Source: an uncultured Tateyamaria sp.
Lineage (GTDB): Bacteria > Pseudomonadota > Alphaproteobacteria > Rhodobacterales > Rhodobacteraceae
NCBI RefSeq assembly: GCF_947503415.1
Contig: NZ_CANNDS010000001.1
Location: forward strand, 682,001 to 746,000
Reading direction: 5' to 3'
DNA length: 64,000 nt
In this document: one piece after another, positions 7,513 to 16,773 of the stretch
Layout: the number at the start of each line of letters is the position of its first letter
How positions within the stretch are numbered: the stretch's first letter is position 1
Position numbers and translations under genes: made by a program
The notes under the pieces: model-generated
Told to the model about the DNA's origin: nothing
What the model saw: only the letters and a program-made list of their open reading frames with translations
The model's database searches: none

Positions 7513-10410
7513 TCATTGCGTCAACGCACGTTCCAGCAGACGTGCGATATGTATGGGTTTTCGGTCTGTCAGATCGGCCACTTGATGACGACAAGATGTG
7601 CCATCCGCAACAATTAATGTGTTTTGGTCGGCGTCGCGCACGGCGGGCAATAGATCAAGCTCCGCCATTTTCCGCGACACCTCGTGGGTTTCGACGCCAT
7701 AGCCAAAGGCGCCCGCCATGCCGCAACAGCTTGTCTCGATCACCTCGACCTCTGTGTCGGGAAGGCGCGCGAGGGTCTTTTCGATGGAGGACATCACCCC
7801 CATCGCCTTTTGGTGGCAATGGCCATGCAACAGCACCTTGGGTGCCGGCGAGGATAGCGGCAGGTCGAAATCCGGATTGTCGTCCTGATCCGCGATGAAT
7901 TCCTCGAGCATCCGGGCGTGTTGGGCCAATAGCTCGGTGTCCTTTCCGGGCAACAAGGCCGGGATTTCATCGCGTAACGTGAGCAGGCAACTGGGTTCAA
8001 GGCCGATGATCGGGACGCCTTGTTGCGCGAAAGGCAGCAGCGCATCGACCAGCCGTTGCGCCTCTTGCTTTGCTTCCTCAATCAGACCAGCGGACAGAAA
8101 AGTGCGCCCACAGCACAGGGGGCGTTCACCCTTGGGGGCTGCCGCCACGTGCACCGGGACGTCCGCGGCGTTCAACACCTTAGCGGCCGCGCGCAGGTTT
8201 TCGGGTTCAAAATAGCGGTTGAAGGTGTCGGCAAACAGAACCGCCTTGGGTGGTCCGGAGGCTATGACTTCATCATCCTTGAACGGCTGTCCATGCCATT
8301 TTGGCAGATCGCGGGTGGCGGTGAAGCCGGTCAGCTTTTCGGTCAGTTTCGCAAGGCCCGGCATGCCGTTGCGCAGGTTCACCAGAAACGGCACCCGCGC
8401 CGCCCAGCGGGCATAGCGCGGCAGATAGGCGACCAGACGGTCATGCAGACTAAGCCCGTTCTTTGCGATACGCGCGGCTTGGACCTCAATCTTCATTCGG
8501 GCCATATCGACACCGGTGGGGCATTCGCGTTTGCAACCCTTACAGGACACACACAGTTTCATCGTGTCGGCCATCTGATCAGAGGTCAGCGCGTCAGGTC
8601 CCAACTGCCCCGAGATTGCGAGACGAAGCGTGTTGGCGCGACCCCGTGTCAGGTCCTGTTCCTTGCGTGTGACACGGAACGAGGGACACATCACACCGCC
8701 CTTCAGCTTACGGCAGGCCCCGTTGTTGTTGCACATCTCGACAGCGCCCTGAAATCCGCCGCCGCTGCCCGTCCATTCCGACCAATCCAGACCGGTCTGA
8801 AACTCCGGCACTCTGTAGTCGGGGCCGTAGCGAAACAGAGACCGGTCATCCATTTTGGGCGCATCCACGATCTTTCCGGGATTGAACAGGCCACCGGGAT
8901 CAAACCGCTGCTTCACCTCAGCGAAATTTGCCACCATCCGCGCGCCAAACATCTTCTCGTGAAATTCTGACCGGACAAGGCCATCGCCATGCTCGCCCGA
9001 GTGCGAGCCCTTGTAGCGCGCGACGAGATCAAAGCACTCTTCGGCAATCGCGCGCATTTTCCTGACGTCCTGATCCAGTTTGAGGTTCAGCACCGGACGC
9101 ACATGCAGGCACCCGACCGAGGCATGGGCGTACCATGTGCCGCGGGTGCCGTGTTTGTCGAAAATCCTGGTCAGACCTGCGGTGTAGTCGGCCAGATCAG
9201 GCAGTTCGACGGCGCAATCTTCGACGAAGGAGACAGGTTTACCATCGGCCTTCATCGACATCATGATGTTCAAGCCCGAGCTGCGCAGATCCGCGATCCG
9301 CGCCTGCATCCTGGGGTCAGGCACAGCCGTAACACCGCCCCAGTTCTTGCCGGTTTTGTCCCAGGCAAATCCAAGATCGCCCATGACTTCTTCAAGCTCT
9401 TTGAGCTTTTGGGGATGCGTACTGCTGTCTTCCTCTGCGAATTCGACCAGCAGCAAGGCATCCGGTTTGCCAGTCACGAATTCCTCGATGGTATCCCGGA
9501 ACATGGGTATGTCGCGGGCCAGCGCGATCATTGTGGCGTCCACCAGTTCGACCCCTTGCGGGTTCAGTTTGACAAGATGCTGTGCCGCATCCATGGCCTG
9601 ATGGAAGGTGGGAAAGTGGCAAACACCCAGAACCTTTTCCGTCAGGATCGGCCACAGCTTCAGTTCAATCGCGGTGGAGTAGGCCAGCGTTCCTTCGGAC
9701 CCCACCAGCAGATGGGCAAGGTTGTTGGCGGTGTCCTTGGGCACCAGCGCGTCGATGTTATAGCCCCCCACCCGGCGCATCACATTGGGGAATCGCGCGT
9801 CGATCTCAGCGGCTTCGCGCGCGCCCAGTTTCAACAGATCGTCTTGCAGCGCGGCAAGATCAGCGGGGCGGTCATTGCCGATGGGACCAAAGCGGTGCTT
9901 GCTGCCATCGGCCAGAAACCCTTCGATCGACAGGACATTGTCGCGCATCATGCCATAGCGCAGCGATTTACCCCCGCAGGAATTGTTGCCCGCCATCCCT
10001 CCAATCGTCGCGCGCGAGGCGGTCGAGACATCGACGGGAAACCACAGGCCATGAGGCTCCAAGGCGCGGTTCAAGTCGTCCAGAACAATGCCCGGCCGCA
10101 CCACACAGCGCATGCCCTCAACATCCAGCTCCAGAATGTCATTGAAATACTGCGTGTTATCGAGAACCAGTGCCGCGTTCACGGTCTGACCACATTGCGA
10201 TGTTCCACCGCCGCGTGCCAGCAGGGGTGCGCCTTGCGCCCTTGCCACGTCGATGGCGGCGGCAATGTCGTCTTCGGATTTCGGAGATAACACGCCCACC
10301 GGCATCATCTGATACAGCGACGCATCCGTCGCATAGCGCCCACGCGAAAAGCTGTCGAACATCACGTCACCCTCGACACGATTTTTCAGGGCATCGGAGA
10401 GGTTCTGCAT
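7513..10410 (-). CDS. FAD/Fe-S D-2-hydroxyacid dehydrogenase (D-LDH/YdiJ-like fusion)
   Basis: A 965-residue fusion: FAD_binding_4 (PCMH) domain at about 35-270 (APLLARGGGTSQCGQ; IGGMAGNNSCGGKS), the FAD-linked oxidase C-terminal domain to about 500 (HASVGCLHVRP; HSGEHGDGLVRSE), then an Fe-S ferredoxin-like part with CVSCKGCKRECPTG and two CCG-type cysteine motifs (LCCGRTFLSAG; SCCGMAGAFG). This is the layout of respiratory D-lactate dehydrogenases and of D-2-hydroxyglutarate dehydrogenase YdiJ. Such enzymes oxidise a D-2-hydroxyacid and pass electrons to the quinone pool through the membrane-associated Fe-S part. A GntR gene follows in the same transcript. The start is ATG 10410, and the promoter lies in the AT-rich gap shared with the divergent aminotransferase. 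Confidence 0.9.
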   Translation of the reverse strand: MQNLSDALKNRVEGDVMFDSFSRGRYATDASLYQMMPVGVLSPKSEDDIAAAIDVARAQGAPLLARGGGTSQCGQTVNAALVLDNTQYFNDILELDVEGMRCVVRPGIVLDDLNRALEPHGLWFPVDVSTASRATIGGMAGNNSCGGKSLRYGMMRDNVLSIEGFLADGSKHRFGPIGNDRPADLAALQDDLLKLGAREAAEIDARFPNVMRRVGGYNIDALVPKDTANNLAHLLVGSEGTLAYSTAIELKLWPILTEKVLGVCHFPTFHQAMDAAQHLVKLNPQGVELVDATMIALARDIPMFRDTIEEFVTGKPDALLLVEFAEEDSSTHPQKLKELEEVMGDLGFAWDKTGKNWGGVTAVPDPRMQARIADLRSSGLNIMMSMKADGKPVSFVEDCAVELPDLADYTAGLTRIFDKHGTRGTWYAHASVGCLHVRPVLNLKLDQDVRKMRAIAEECFDLVARYKGSHSGEHGDGLVRSEFHEKMFGARMVANFAEVKQRFDPGGLFNPGKIVDAPKMDDRSLFRYGPDYRVPEFQTGLDWSEWTGSGGGFQGAVEMCNNNGACRKLKGGVMCPSFRVTRKEQDLTRGRANTLRLAISGQLGPDALTSDQMADTMKLCVSCKGCKRECPTGVDMARMKIEVQAARIAKNGLSLHDRLVAYLPRYARWAARVPFLVNLRNGMPGLAKLTEKLTGFTATRDLPKWHGQPFKDDEVIASGPPKAVLFADTFNRYFEPENLRAAAKVLNAADVPVHVAAAPKGERPLCCGRTFLSAGLIEEAKQEAQRLVDALLPFAQQGVPIIGLEPSCLLTLRDEIPALLPGKDTELLAQHARMLEEFIADQDDNPDFDLPLSSPAPKVLLHGHCHQKAMGVMSSIEKTLARLPDTEVEVIETSCCGMAGAFGYGVETHEVSRKMAELDLLPAVRDADQNTLIVADGTSCRHQVADLTDRKPIHIARLLERALTQ

Positions 10411-10552
10411 GATCTGTCCTGTATCATTCGGCCGTCTTTTCGTTTGACTTAATTATGAATTCAAAATTACGTTGCGACAACAAAAATCAGAATTCGTGGG
10501 TAAGGCTGCTCTGCCAAGCCCACGCAAACACTTGCTTGTGAGACCTGCCGTC
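10411..10552. promoter_or_regulatory. Divergent AT-rich promoter region
   Basis: This 142-bp gap separates the reverse-strand D-2-hydroxyacid dehydrogenase and the forward aminotransferase. Bases 10448-10495 are markedly AT-rich and contain two GAATTC-centred near-palindromes, so it probably carries both promoters and a regulator site. No GACCAAT-type repeat like those at 5214 and 6738 is present. Confidence 0.4.
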
Positions 10553-11710
10553 ATGAGAAAAGCTGGCCGCCATTTTCTGCAAATTCCTGGACCAAGCGCC
10601 GTGCCGGACCGGATTCTAAGCGCAATCGGCCAGCAAACCATCGACCACCGCGGCCCGGATTTCGCCAAGGTCGGCCTACGTGCGCTTGACGGCATGAAGT
10701 CGATCTTCAGAACCGACGAACATGTGTTCATCTACCCCGCGTCCGGCACAGGCGCTTGGGAGGCGGCGTTGGTCAACACCCTGTCACCCGGCGATCGGGT
10801 CCTCATGTTCGAGACGGGCCATTTTGCCGCCATGTGGAAGAAACTGGCCGAAAAGCTGGGGCTAAAGGCCGAATTCATCGAAGGGGATTGGCGCAGCGGT
10901 GCCGATCCTGAGCAGATCGAGGCGTATCTTGCCGAAGACAAGGCGCATGAGATCAAGGCGGTCTGTGTTGTCCACAACGAAACCTCGACCGGGTCCGTGT
11001 CCCCCATCGCCGAAGTGCGAAAGGCGATTGACCGGGCCGGGCATCCTGCCCTGTTCATGGTCGACACAATCTCTGGTCTGGCGTCACTGGACTATCGGCA
11101 TGATGAGTGGGGTGTTGATGTCACCGTCTCAGGCTCACAAAAAGGTCTGATGCTGCCGCCGGGGCTGTCGTTCAATGCGGCAAGCGCCAAGGCGATGGCC
11201 GCCAACAAAACAGCCAAGCTGCAGCGGTCGTACTGGGATTGGGCCGACATGGTCGGGCCAAACAAGACAGGCTATTTCCCGTACACCCCCGGCACCAACC
11301 TGCTCTATGGGCTGAACGAAGCCATTGATATGTTGCACGAGGAAGGGCTCGACAATGTCTTTGCCCGCCACGCGCGCCACGGCGCCGCGGCCCGGGCAGC
11401 GGTGCGCAAATGGGGACTTGAGGTGCTCTGCGCCACGCAAGGCCAGGAAAGCGGCGTGCTTACAGCCGTAAAGCTACCCGATGGTCACAGCGCGGATGCG
11501 TTCCGCGCCACAACGCTCAAGCACTACGACATCTCCTTAGGCAACGGGCTGTCCAAGGTCGCCGACAAGGTGTTCCGCATCGGCCACCTTGGGGACTTCA
11601 ATGACCTCATGCTGATCGCAACACTTGCAGGGGTCGAAATGGGGCTGAGCCAGGCCAGCGTACCGCACACGAAAGGCGGTGTGCAGGAGGCGATGAACCA
11701 CCTCAGTTAA
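10553..11710 (+). CDS. Class V aminotransferase (serine/alanine-glyoxylate type)
   Basis: A 385-residue PLP enzyme of the alanine-glyoxylate/serine-glyoxylate/phosphoserine class V group. Visible are the N-terminal GRHFLQIPGPSAVPDRIL motif, cofactor-binding YPASGTGAWEAAL, HNETSTGSVSPI, the PLP-pyridine aspartate in MVDTISGLASLD, and the Schiff-base lysine in SGSQKGLMLPPG (about residue 197). The start chosen is ATG 10553, because family members begin just before this motif; an upstream frame to 10472 has no homologous look. No strong Shine-Dalgarno is visible. It opens a forward block with a TRAP transporter and CoA-chemistry enzymes 75 bp downstream, so it may remove the amino group of an imported amino acid. 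Aspartate-glyoxylate transaminase was considered, but the partner genes of that cycle are absent. Confidence 0.85.
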   Translation: MRKAGRHFLQIPGPSAVPDRILSAIGQQTIDHRGPDFAKVGLRALDGMKSIFRTDEHVFIYPASGTGAWEAALVNTLSPGDRVLMFETGHFAAMWKKLAEKLGLKAEFIEGDWRSGADPEQIEAYLAEDKAHEIKAVCVVHNETSTGSVSPIAEVRKAIDRAGHPALFMVDTISGLASLDYRHDEWGVDVTVSGSQKGLMLPPGLSFNAASAKAMAANKTAKLQRSYWDWADMVGPNKTGYFPYTPGTNLLYGLNEAIDMLHEEGLDNVFARHARHGAAARAAVRKWGLEVLCATQGQESGVLTAVKLPDGHSADAFRATTLKHYDISLGNGLSKVADKVFRIGHLGDFNDLMLIATLAGVEMGLSQASVPHTKGGVQEAMNHLS

Positions 11711-11785
11711 CAAAACCGCCCGCACAGAAAGGGCCAATACCAATAAGAAAAAGCGAAAATCGAAAATCTCTGGGAGGAGAAGATC

Positions 11786-12766
11786 ATGAAAGTAATCTCA
11801 AGAATACTTGCAGTCACCACAGCGATTGGCATGGCGACGGGTGCCTTTGCGGCGGACGTCACCATGAAATTCGGCCATGTCGGTGCGCCCGGCTCACTGT
11901 TCGAGGCGACGGTCGATAACTTTGCCGCCTGCGTGAACGGCGCGATGGGCGACAAGGTCGAGGTGCAGACCTTTGGGTCATCGCAGCTGGGCAAGGACAA
12001 GGAATTGCTGCAAAAGCTCAAGCTGGGTCAGGTCGATTTCTCCCTGCCCTCTTCGGTCATGTCATCGGTGGATGATGCGTTTGGCATTTTTGAGATGCCC
12101 TACATCATCGCGGATCGCGACCATATGCGCCGCGTGCAGGGCGAGATGATGGATGTCTTTCAGGACGCGGCCAATGCAAACGGCTATCACATCGTCGGTC
12201 TGGCCGAAAATGGCTTTCGCAACATCACCAACAACACCCGCCCCATCAACGTGCCGGCCGACCTTGAAGGGATCAAGCTGCGCACACCGAACGGGGTGTG
12301 GCGTTTGAAGATGTTCCAGGAATACGGGGCCAACCCGACACCGATGGCGTTTTCGGACGTGTTCACCGCCCTGCAAACCGGTGTGATCGACGGGCAGGAA
12401 AACCCTTATGCTCAGATCGCGTCAGCCAAGTTTCAGGAAGTGCAGAAGTATCTGTCGGTCACAGGCCATGTCTACACACCTGCCTACATTCTGATGTCGA
12501 AAAAGAAGTACGACAATCTGGATGCCGAAGTGCAGGCCGGTCTGACGGATTGCGCGAACCAGACACAGGATTTCACCTATGAAAAGGCGGCTGAGTTGGA
12601 AGCCAGCCTGTTGAAGGTAATCGAAGATGCGGGCGTTGCTGTGAACACCGCGGACAAGGCGGCGTTCATCGAAGCCTCTGCACCGATCTACAAGCAGTTT
12701 GCCGATGAGGTCGATGGCGGTCAGGGCATGATCGACAAAGTTCTGGCTCTTGGCAATTCGGGCTGA
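11786..12766 (+). CDS. TRAP transporter substrate-binding protein (DctP family)
   Basis: A 326-residue periplasmic binding protein with a Sec signal peptide (hydrophobic segment to about residue 22, ending GAFA-A). The mature protein shows DctP features: KFGHVGAPGSLFEA, the helix-strand PADLEGIKLRTPNG carrying the conserved substrate arginine, and TALQTGVIDGQENPYAQI. A strong GGGAGGAG precedes the start. It is followed by the small and large TRAP permease genes, so this is a complete secondary importer for an organic anion; the ligand is unknown. A stem-loop follows its stop before the dctQ gene. Confidence 0.92.
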   Translation: MKVISRILAVTTAIGMATGAFAADVTMKFGHVGAPGSLFEATVDNFAACVNGAMGDKVEVQTFGSSQLGKDKELLQKLKLGQVDFSLPSSVMSSVDDAFGIFEMPYIIADRDHMRRVQGEMMDVFQDAANANGYHIVGLAENGFRNITNNTRPINVPADLEGIKLRTPNGVWRLKMFQEYGANPTPMAFSDVFTALQTGVIDGQENPYAQIASAKFQEVQKYLSVTGHVYTPAYILMSKKKYDNLDAEVQAGLTDCANQTQDFTYEKAAELEASLLKVIEDAGVAVNTADKAAFIEASAPIYKQFADEVDGGQGMIDKVLALGNSG

Positions 12767-12812
12767 GAAACGGCTTTGCTTTGCTGCACGTGTTGTTTGT
12801 AAATCCAATACA

Positions 12813-12842
12813 CTCCTTCGCCCCGGTTGCCGGGCGGAGGAG
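12813..12842 (+). terminator. Stem-loop between dctP and dctQ (attenuator-like)
   Basis: A GC-rich hairpin (CTCC...CGCCCCGG-TTG-CCGGGCG...GGAG, one bulge) sits in the 105-bp gap after the TRAP binding-protein gene. It has no T-run, so it is more likely an mRNA-stabilising or partial-termination element that favours dctP over the permease genes than a full terminator. Confidence 0.45.
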
Positions 12843-12871
12843 GTCGATAAATACCCAACAGGTTTGCCGGC

Positions 12872-13438
12872 ATGGAAAATGAAGCCTACCCGACCTTGTC
12901 TCGGATAAATCGGGCTCTCAGCAAGGTTCTGGAATGGGTCACGATCAGCCTTATGATCCTGCTCACGCTTGTGGTCACGGCGGCGGTTCTGGCGCGTTTG
13001 ATGGGGCAGAGTTTTTCATGGTACGATGAGGTGGCCGCCATCATGCTGGCATGGATCACCTACTACGGGTCGGCGCTGGCCGCCCTGCACCGACGCCACA
13101 TCGGCTTTGATACGGTGCTTTTGAAGCTCCCGCAAAAACTGCGCATCGCGGCGGTGCTGTTCGGCGAGGCAATTGTACTGACCTTCTTTTTCCTGATGGC
13201 ACGCGCCGGGCTGCAAGTCCTTGAAGTGCTGGCTGGCGACACGTTGATCTCGCTCACCTGGGTGCCGATCCAGTTCACCCAGTCCATCATTCCGATTGGG
13301 GCCATCCTCTTCATGCTGTGCCAGCTGCTCAGCTTGCCGGGCTACCTCAAGATCACGGCTGCGGGCGTCTCGCTCGAACATGCCGAGATTGAGGAAGAGG
13401 TCGAAACCGAGCTTGAAAAGAACAAGGATCGCGTCTGA
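12872..13438 (+). CDS. TRAP transporter small permease (DctQ family)
   Basis: A 188-residue membrane protein with four hydrophobic segments (about 22-42, 52-70, 90-112, 128-150) and the DctQ mark SWYDEVAAIMLAWITYYGSALA. The acidic, charged C-terminal tail is cytoplasmic. The stop overlaps the start of the large permease gene (TGATG). It forms the small membrane subunit of the TRAP importer encoded here. Confidence 0.92.
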   Translation: MENEAYPTLSRINRALSKVLEWVTISLMILLTLVVTAAVLARLMGQSFSWYDEVAAIMLAWITYYGSALAALHRRHIGFDTVLLKLPQKLRIAAVLFGEAIVLTFFFLMARAGLQVLEVLAGDTLISLTWVPIQFTQSIIPIGAILFMLCQLLSLPGYLKITAAGVSLEHAEIEEEVETELEKNKDRV

Positions 13439-14718
13439 TGCTGATGGCCGGTATTTTCATCGCGATGCTGATCATGATCTGCATCAATATCCCCATCGCC
13501 GTGGCCCTTGCTATGTGCGGCGTGCTGGGCCTGCTGGCGACCGAAGGGGTGGACAGCCTCGTGACCATCGCGCTGGATATGTATGATGGCTCCACCAAGT
13601 TTTCGCTGATCGCGATCCCGATGTTCGTGCTGGCCGGTGCCATCATGAACGCAGGCGGGATTACGGACCGGCTGATCAACTTCGTCGGCGCCATCATCGG
13701 CTTCATCCGTGGCGGTCTTGCGATGGTCAATATCGGCGTTTCGCTGTTCTTTGCCGAAATCTCCGGTTCGGCTGTGGCGGATGTGGCGGCCATGGGATCA
13801 ATCCTGATCCCGCAGATGAAAAAGCGCGGCTACAGCAAGGAGTTTTCGGCGGCTGTCACCTCATCCTCCGCCTCGCTTGCGATCATCATTCCCCCGTCGA
13901 TCCCAATGATCCTCTATGCGGCATCGGCCAACACCTCCGTGGAGCAGTTGTTCGTTGCGGGCGTCGTCCCGGGCCTTTTGGGCGCCGGAGGGTTGATGAC
14001 GGTCGCCTATCTTTTTGCCAAACGCTACAATTTCCCGACCGAAGACGCGTTTCGTCTTGCCCGTCTGCGCGAGACATTTGTGGACGCGCTGCCGGCCTTC
14101 ACTCTGCCGGTGATCATTCTGGGCGGTATCTTCGGCGGCTATGTCACCGCAACCGAGGCCGCCGGGCTTGCCGTCTTGGCGTCTCTTGCCGTGTCGGCCT
14201 GGTACGGCAATCTTGATTTCAGCCACCTGCGCCGCGCCATGTTGGACGGGGGCATTCAAACAGCCGTCGTGATGCTGCTGGTCGCCGCCTCTGTGTTGAT
14301 GGGCGGGTTCCTGACCCGCGCACAAATCCCGCAGCAACTGGCCGAAGGCATCTTGTCGATCACGACCCAACAGTGGGTCATCCTGCTGATCCTGAACTTC
14401 TTCTTTCTGATTGTCGGGTTTTTCCTGCACTCAGCCGCCGCGATCATTCTGGTGATCCCGATCGTGATCCCGCTGATCACTGCCGCCGGGATCGATCCCG
14501 TCCACTTCGGGCTCGTGGTCACGCTGAACCTCGCCATCGGTCAACAGACCCCGCCCGTGGCATCGGTGTTGATCACCGCCTGCTCGGTCGCGCGGGCGAA
14601 CATCTGGGAAGTGTCCAAGGTCAACATCTGGTTTGTCGGCGTGCTTTTGGCTGTGCTGATGCTGTGTACTTACGTCCCATCCGTGCCGATGTTCCTGGTG
14701 GAGTATTTCTACAGATGA
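13438..14718 (+). CDS. TRAP transporter large permease (DctM family)
   Basis: A 426-residue, about 12-segment membrane protein of the DctM family, with the conserved loop motifs GSAVADVAAMGSILIPQMKKRGYSKEFSAAVTSSSASLAIIIPPSIPMILYA in the first half and NLAIGQQTPPVASVLITACSVA in the second. It couples uptake to a sodium gradient in characterised relatives. The stop overlaps the next start in an ATGA arrangement, tying it to the enoyl-CoA hydratase gene and so to degradation of the imported compound through a CoA thioester. Confidence 0.94.
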   Translation: MLMAGIFIAMLIMICINIPIAVALAMCGVLGLLATEGVDSLVTIALDMYDGSTKFSLIAIPMFVLAGAIMNAGGITDRLINFVGAIIGFIRGGLAMVNIGVSLFFAEISGSAVADVAAMGSILIPQMKKRGYSKEFSAAVTSSSASLAIIIPPSIPMILYAASANTSVEQLFVAGVVPGLLGAGGLMTVAYLFAKRYNFPTEDAFRLARLRETFVDALPAFTLPVIILGGIFGGYVTATEAAGLAVLASLAVSAWYGNLDFSHLRRAMLDGGIQTAVVMLLVAASVLMGGFLTRAQIPQQLAEGILSITTQQWVILLILNFFFLIVGFFLHSAAAIILVIPIVIPLITAAGIDPVHFGLVVTLNLAIGQQTPPVASVLITACSVARANIWEVSKVNIWFVGVLLAVLMLCTYVPSVPMFLVEYFYR

Positions 14719-15491
14719 GCCGCGAAATAGCAGATGAGGTGCGCAACGGCGTACTCTGGATCACCTTCAACCGGCCGGAGGCGCGCAACGCGCTGACCTT
14801 CGCCATGTATGATCGACTTGCCGAGCTTTGCACAACGATGCCCACCGACGGCTCCATCCGCGCAGTGGTGATTTCGGGCGCAGGGGGCAAGGCTTTTGCG
14901 GCTGGCACGGATATGACCCAGTTTCGCGCCTTCGAGACGCCGCAGGATGCGCTGGACTACGAACACCGCATCGACGAAGTGCTGGAGGCGGTCGAGCGGT
15001 GTCCTCTGCCGACCATCGCAGCACTCAACGGGGCCTGCACCGGTGGCGGCGGGTCCATCGCTGCGGCCTGCGATATTCGGGTGGCGTCGGCCAGCCTCAA
15101 GTTCGGATTTCCGATCGCCCGCACCTTGGGCAATTGCCTTGCAGCCGGCAACCTTGCCCGCTTGTCTGAGCTGATCGGCGCGGGTCGTGTGCGCGAGATC
15201 ATCTTTACCGCCCGCCTGATCGAAGCACAGGAAGCGTTGGACACCGGACTTGTCAGTGAAGTTCTACCAAATGAAACCGCGCTGATGGCTCGCGCATCCG
15301 AGCTTGCCGACAAGATCGGTGGCATGGCCCCCCTAACTTTGCGCGCCACCAAGGAAGCACTGCGCCGCAACCGCGCAGCACTTCAGGTGGACGATTCCGA
15401 TCTGATTGTGTCCTGTTACATGAGCGAAGATTTCCGCACTGGCATGGAAGCGTTCCTCGCCAAGACAAAACCCGCGTGGAAAGGAAAATGA
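14715..15491 (+). CDS. Enoyl-CoA hydratase/isomerase family protein
   Basis: A 258-residue crotonase-fold protein: FNRPEARNALTFAMYDRL at the N-terminus, the first oxyanion-hole strand GAGGKAFAAGTDMTQF, and the second oxyanion helix NGACTGGGGSIAAACDIRVAS. In place of the two catalytic glutamates of true hydratases the equivalent helix reads IARTLGNCL, so the reaction may differ from water addition (isomerase, lyase or hydrolase are possible). The ATG overlaps the TRAP permease stop, and the gene overlaps the following CoA-transferase start, so transport, activation and conversion are co-translated. Confidence 0.88.
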   Translation: MSREIADEVRNGVLWITFNRPEARNALTFAMYDRLAELCTTMPTDGSIRAVVISGAGGKAFAAGTDMTQFRAFETPQDALDYEHRIDEVLEAVERCPLPTIAALNGACTGGGGSIAAACDIRVASASLKFGFPIARTLGNCLAAGNLARLSELIGAGRVREIIFTARLIEAQEALDTGLVSEVLPNETALMARASELADKIGGMAPLTLRATKEALRRNRAALQVDDSDLIVSCYMSEDFRTGMEAFLAKTKPAWKGK

Positions 15492-16693
15492 GCGCCAAGA
15501 CCGGCCCGCTCAGCGGTATGCGCGTGATCGAACTTGCGCACATCATGGCCGGTCCCGTCTGCGGTTTGATGCTGGCGGATATGGGGGCCGATGTCATCAA
15601 GGTCGAAAAACCAACTGGTGATGACAGTCGGCGTTTCGTGCCACCGGATATCGGCGGCGAGGCGGCAGCCTACATGATGATGAACCGCAACAAACGCGGG
15701 ATATCGCTGAACCTGAAAGACCCGTCTGCCGTCGACGTCCTGCGCAAACTGCTGGCTGACGCGGATGTGGTGATCGAGAATTACCGCAAAGGCACGATGG
15801 AAAAGCTGGGTCTGCGGTACGAGGATCTTGCGGCGGTAAATCCGCGCATGATCTATTGCGAAATCTCGGGATTTGGCCGCACAGGCCCCTACGCAGACCG
15901 CGGCGGGTTTGATCTGATCGCGCAGGGTATGTCCGGTCTGATGTCGATCACGGGCGAAGGGCCGGGCCGACCGCCAGTAAAAGTCGCCGCGCCAATTTCG
16001 GACATCAACGCGGGCATTCTGGGTGCTATGGGTGTTTCAGCGGCCTACGCGAACATGCTCAAAACGGGTCAGGGGCAAAAGGTGGACACGTCCCTGTTCG
16101 AAGCCGCCATCGTGCAAACCTACTGGCAATCCGCCATCGCTTTTGCGACCGGCGACAAACCCGAACCGCTTGGCTCTGCTCATCCGCTCAATGCACCCTA
16201 CCAGTCCTTCCGGACCAGTGATGGCTGGATCAACGTGGGTGCCGCGAACCAACGAAACTGGCTGCGCTTTCTCGACGTCATTTCGGCCCCCGAGCTAGAC
16301 GACGACCCGCGCTTTAATTCGAACGCGGTCCGCCTTCAAAACCTGCCTGCGTTGGTTGACATTCTGAACGGCTACCTTGCGCGGGACACCACCGCAAACT
16401 GGCTGGCCCGTATGGACGCTGCCCATCTTCCAGCCGGGCCGGTCAACGATATCCTGCAAATGCACGACGACCCACAAGCCAATGCGCGCGATATGATCGT
16501 GGATGTTGATCACCCGACCGCGGGCCGGGTCAAAACCATTGGGCATCCGGTCAAATACAGCCGCACACCGGCCAGCGTGGATCAGGCCGCCCCGGTCCTG
16601 GGCCAACACAGTCGCGAGGTGTTGGCCGAGGTCGGGTATGACAGCGCAGAAATCGAAGCGTTGATCCAAGCGAATGCTGTGATTTCGCCGTAA
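15488..16693 (+). CDS. CaiB/BaiF (class III) CoA-transferase
   Basis: A 401-residue formyl-CoA-transferase-type enzyme: GMRVIELAHIMAGPVCGLMLADMGADVIKVEKP at the N-terminus, MNRNKRGISLNLKDP, CoA-binding ENYRKGTMEKLGL and the C-terminal LGQHSREVLAEVGY. Class III transferases use an aspartate to move CoA between carboxylic acids; the candidate lies in FDLIAQGMSG (FDLxxQ motif). The start ATG 15488 overlaps the hydratase stop and has AAGGAAA before it; a GTG at 15476 is less likely. It would activate the acid taken up by the TRAP system or formed by the aminotransferase. The specific donor and acceptor are not visible. Confidence 0.92.
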   Translation: MSAKTGPLSGMRVIELAHIMAGPVCGLMLADMGADVIKVEKPTGDDSRRFVPPDIGGEAAAYMMMNRNKRGISLNLKDPSAVDVLRKLLADADVVIENYRKGTMEKLGLRYEDLAAVNPRMIYCEISGFGRTGPYADRGGFDLIAQGMSGLMSITGEGPGRPPVKVAAPISDINAGILGAMGVSAAYANMLKTGQGQKVDTSLFEAAIVQTYWQSAIAFATGDKPEPLGSAHPLNAPYQSFRTSDGWINVGAANQRNWLRFLDVISAPELDDDPRFNSNAVRLQNLPALVDILNGYLARDTTANWLARMDAAHLPAGPVNDILQMHDDPQANARDMIVDVDHPTAGRVKTIGHPVKYSRTPASVDQAAPVLGQHSREVLAEVGYDSAEIEALIQANAVISP

Positions 16694-16773
16694 CTTGTGG
16701 CCGCGCAACGCCTTGAGCGTGGAAACCAGATTCCCGCAGGTTTCAGACACTGAAGCCTTGAAAGGAAGCCGCA

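Noticed and set aside
8989-10290. 433-codon forward frame opposite the FAD/Fe-S dehydrogenase
   Set aside because: It mirrors a well-supported gene and shows no protein motif.
10553-11710. Aspartate-glyoxylate aminotransferase of the beta-hydroxyaspartate cycle
   Set aside because: The partner dehydratase, aldolase and reductase genes are not adjacent, so the specific name is not supported.
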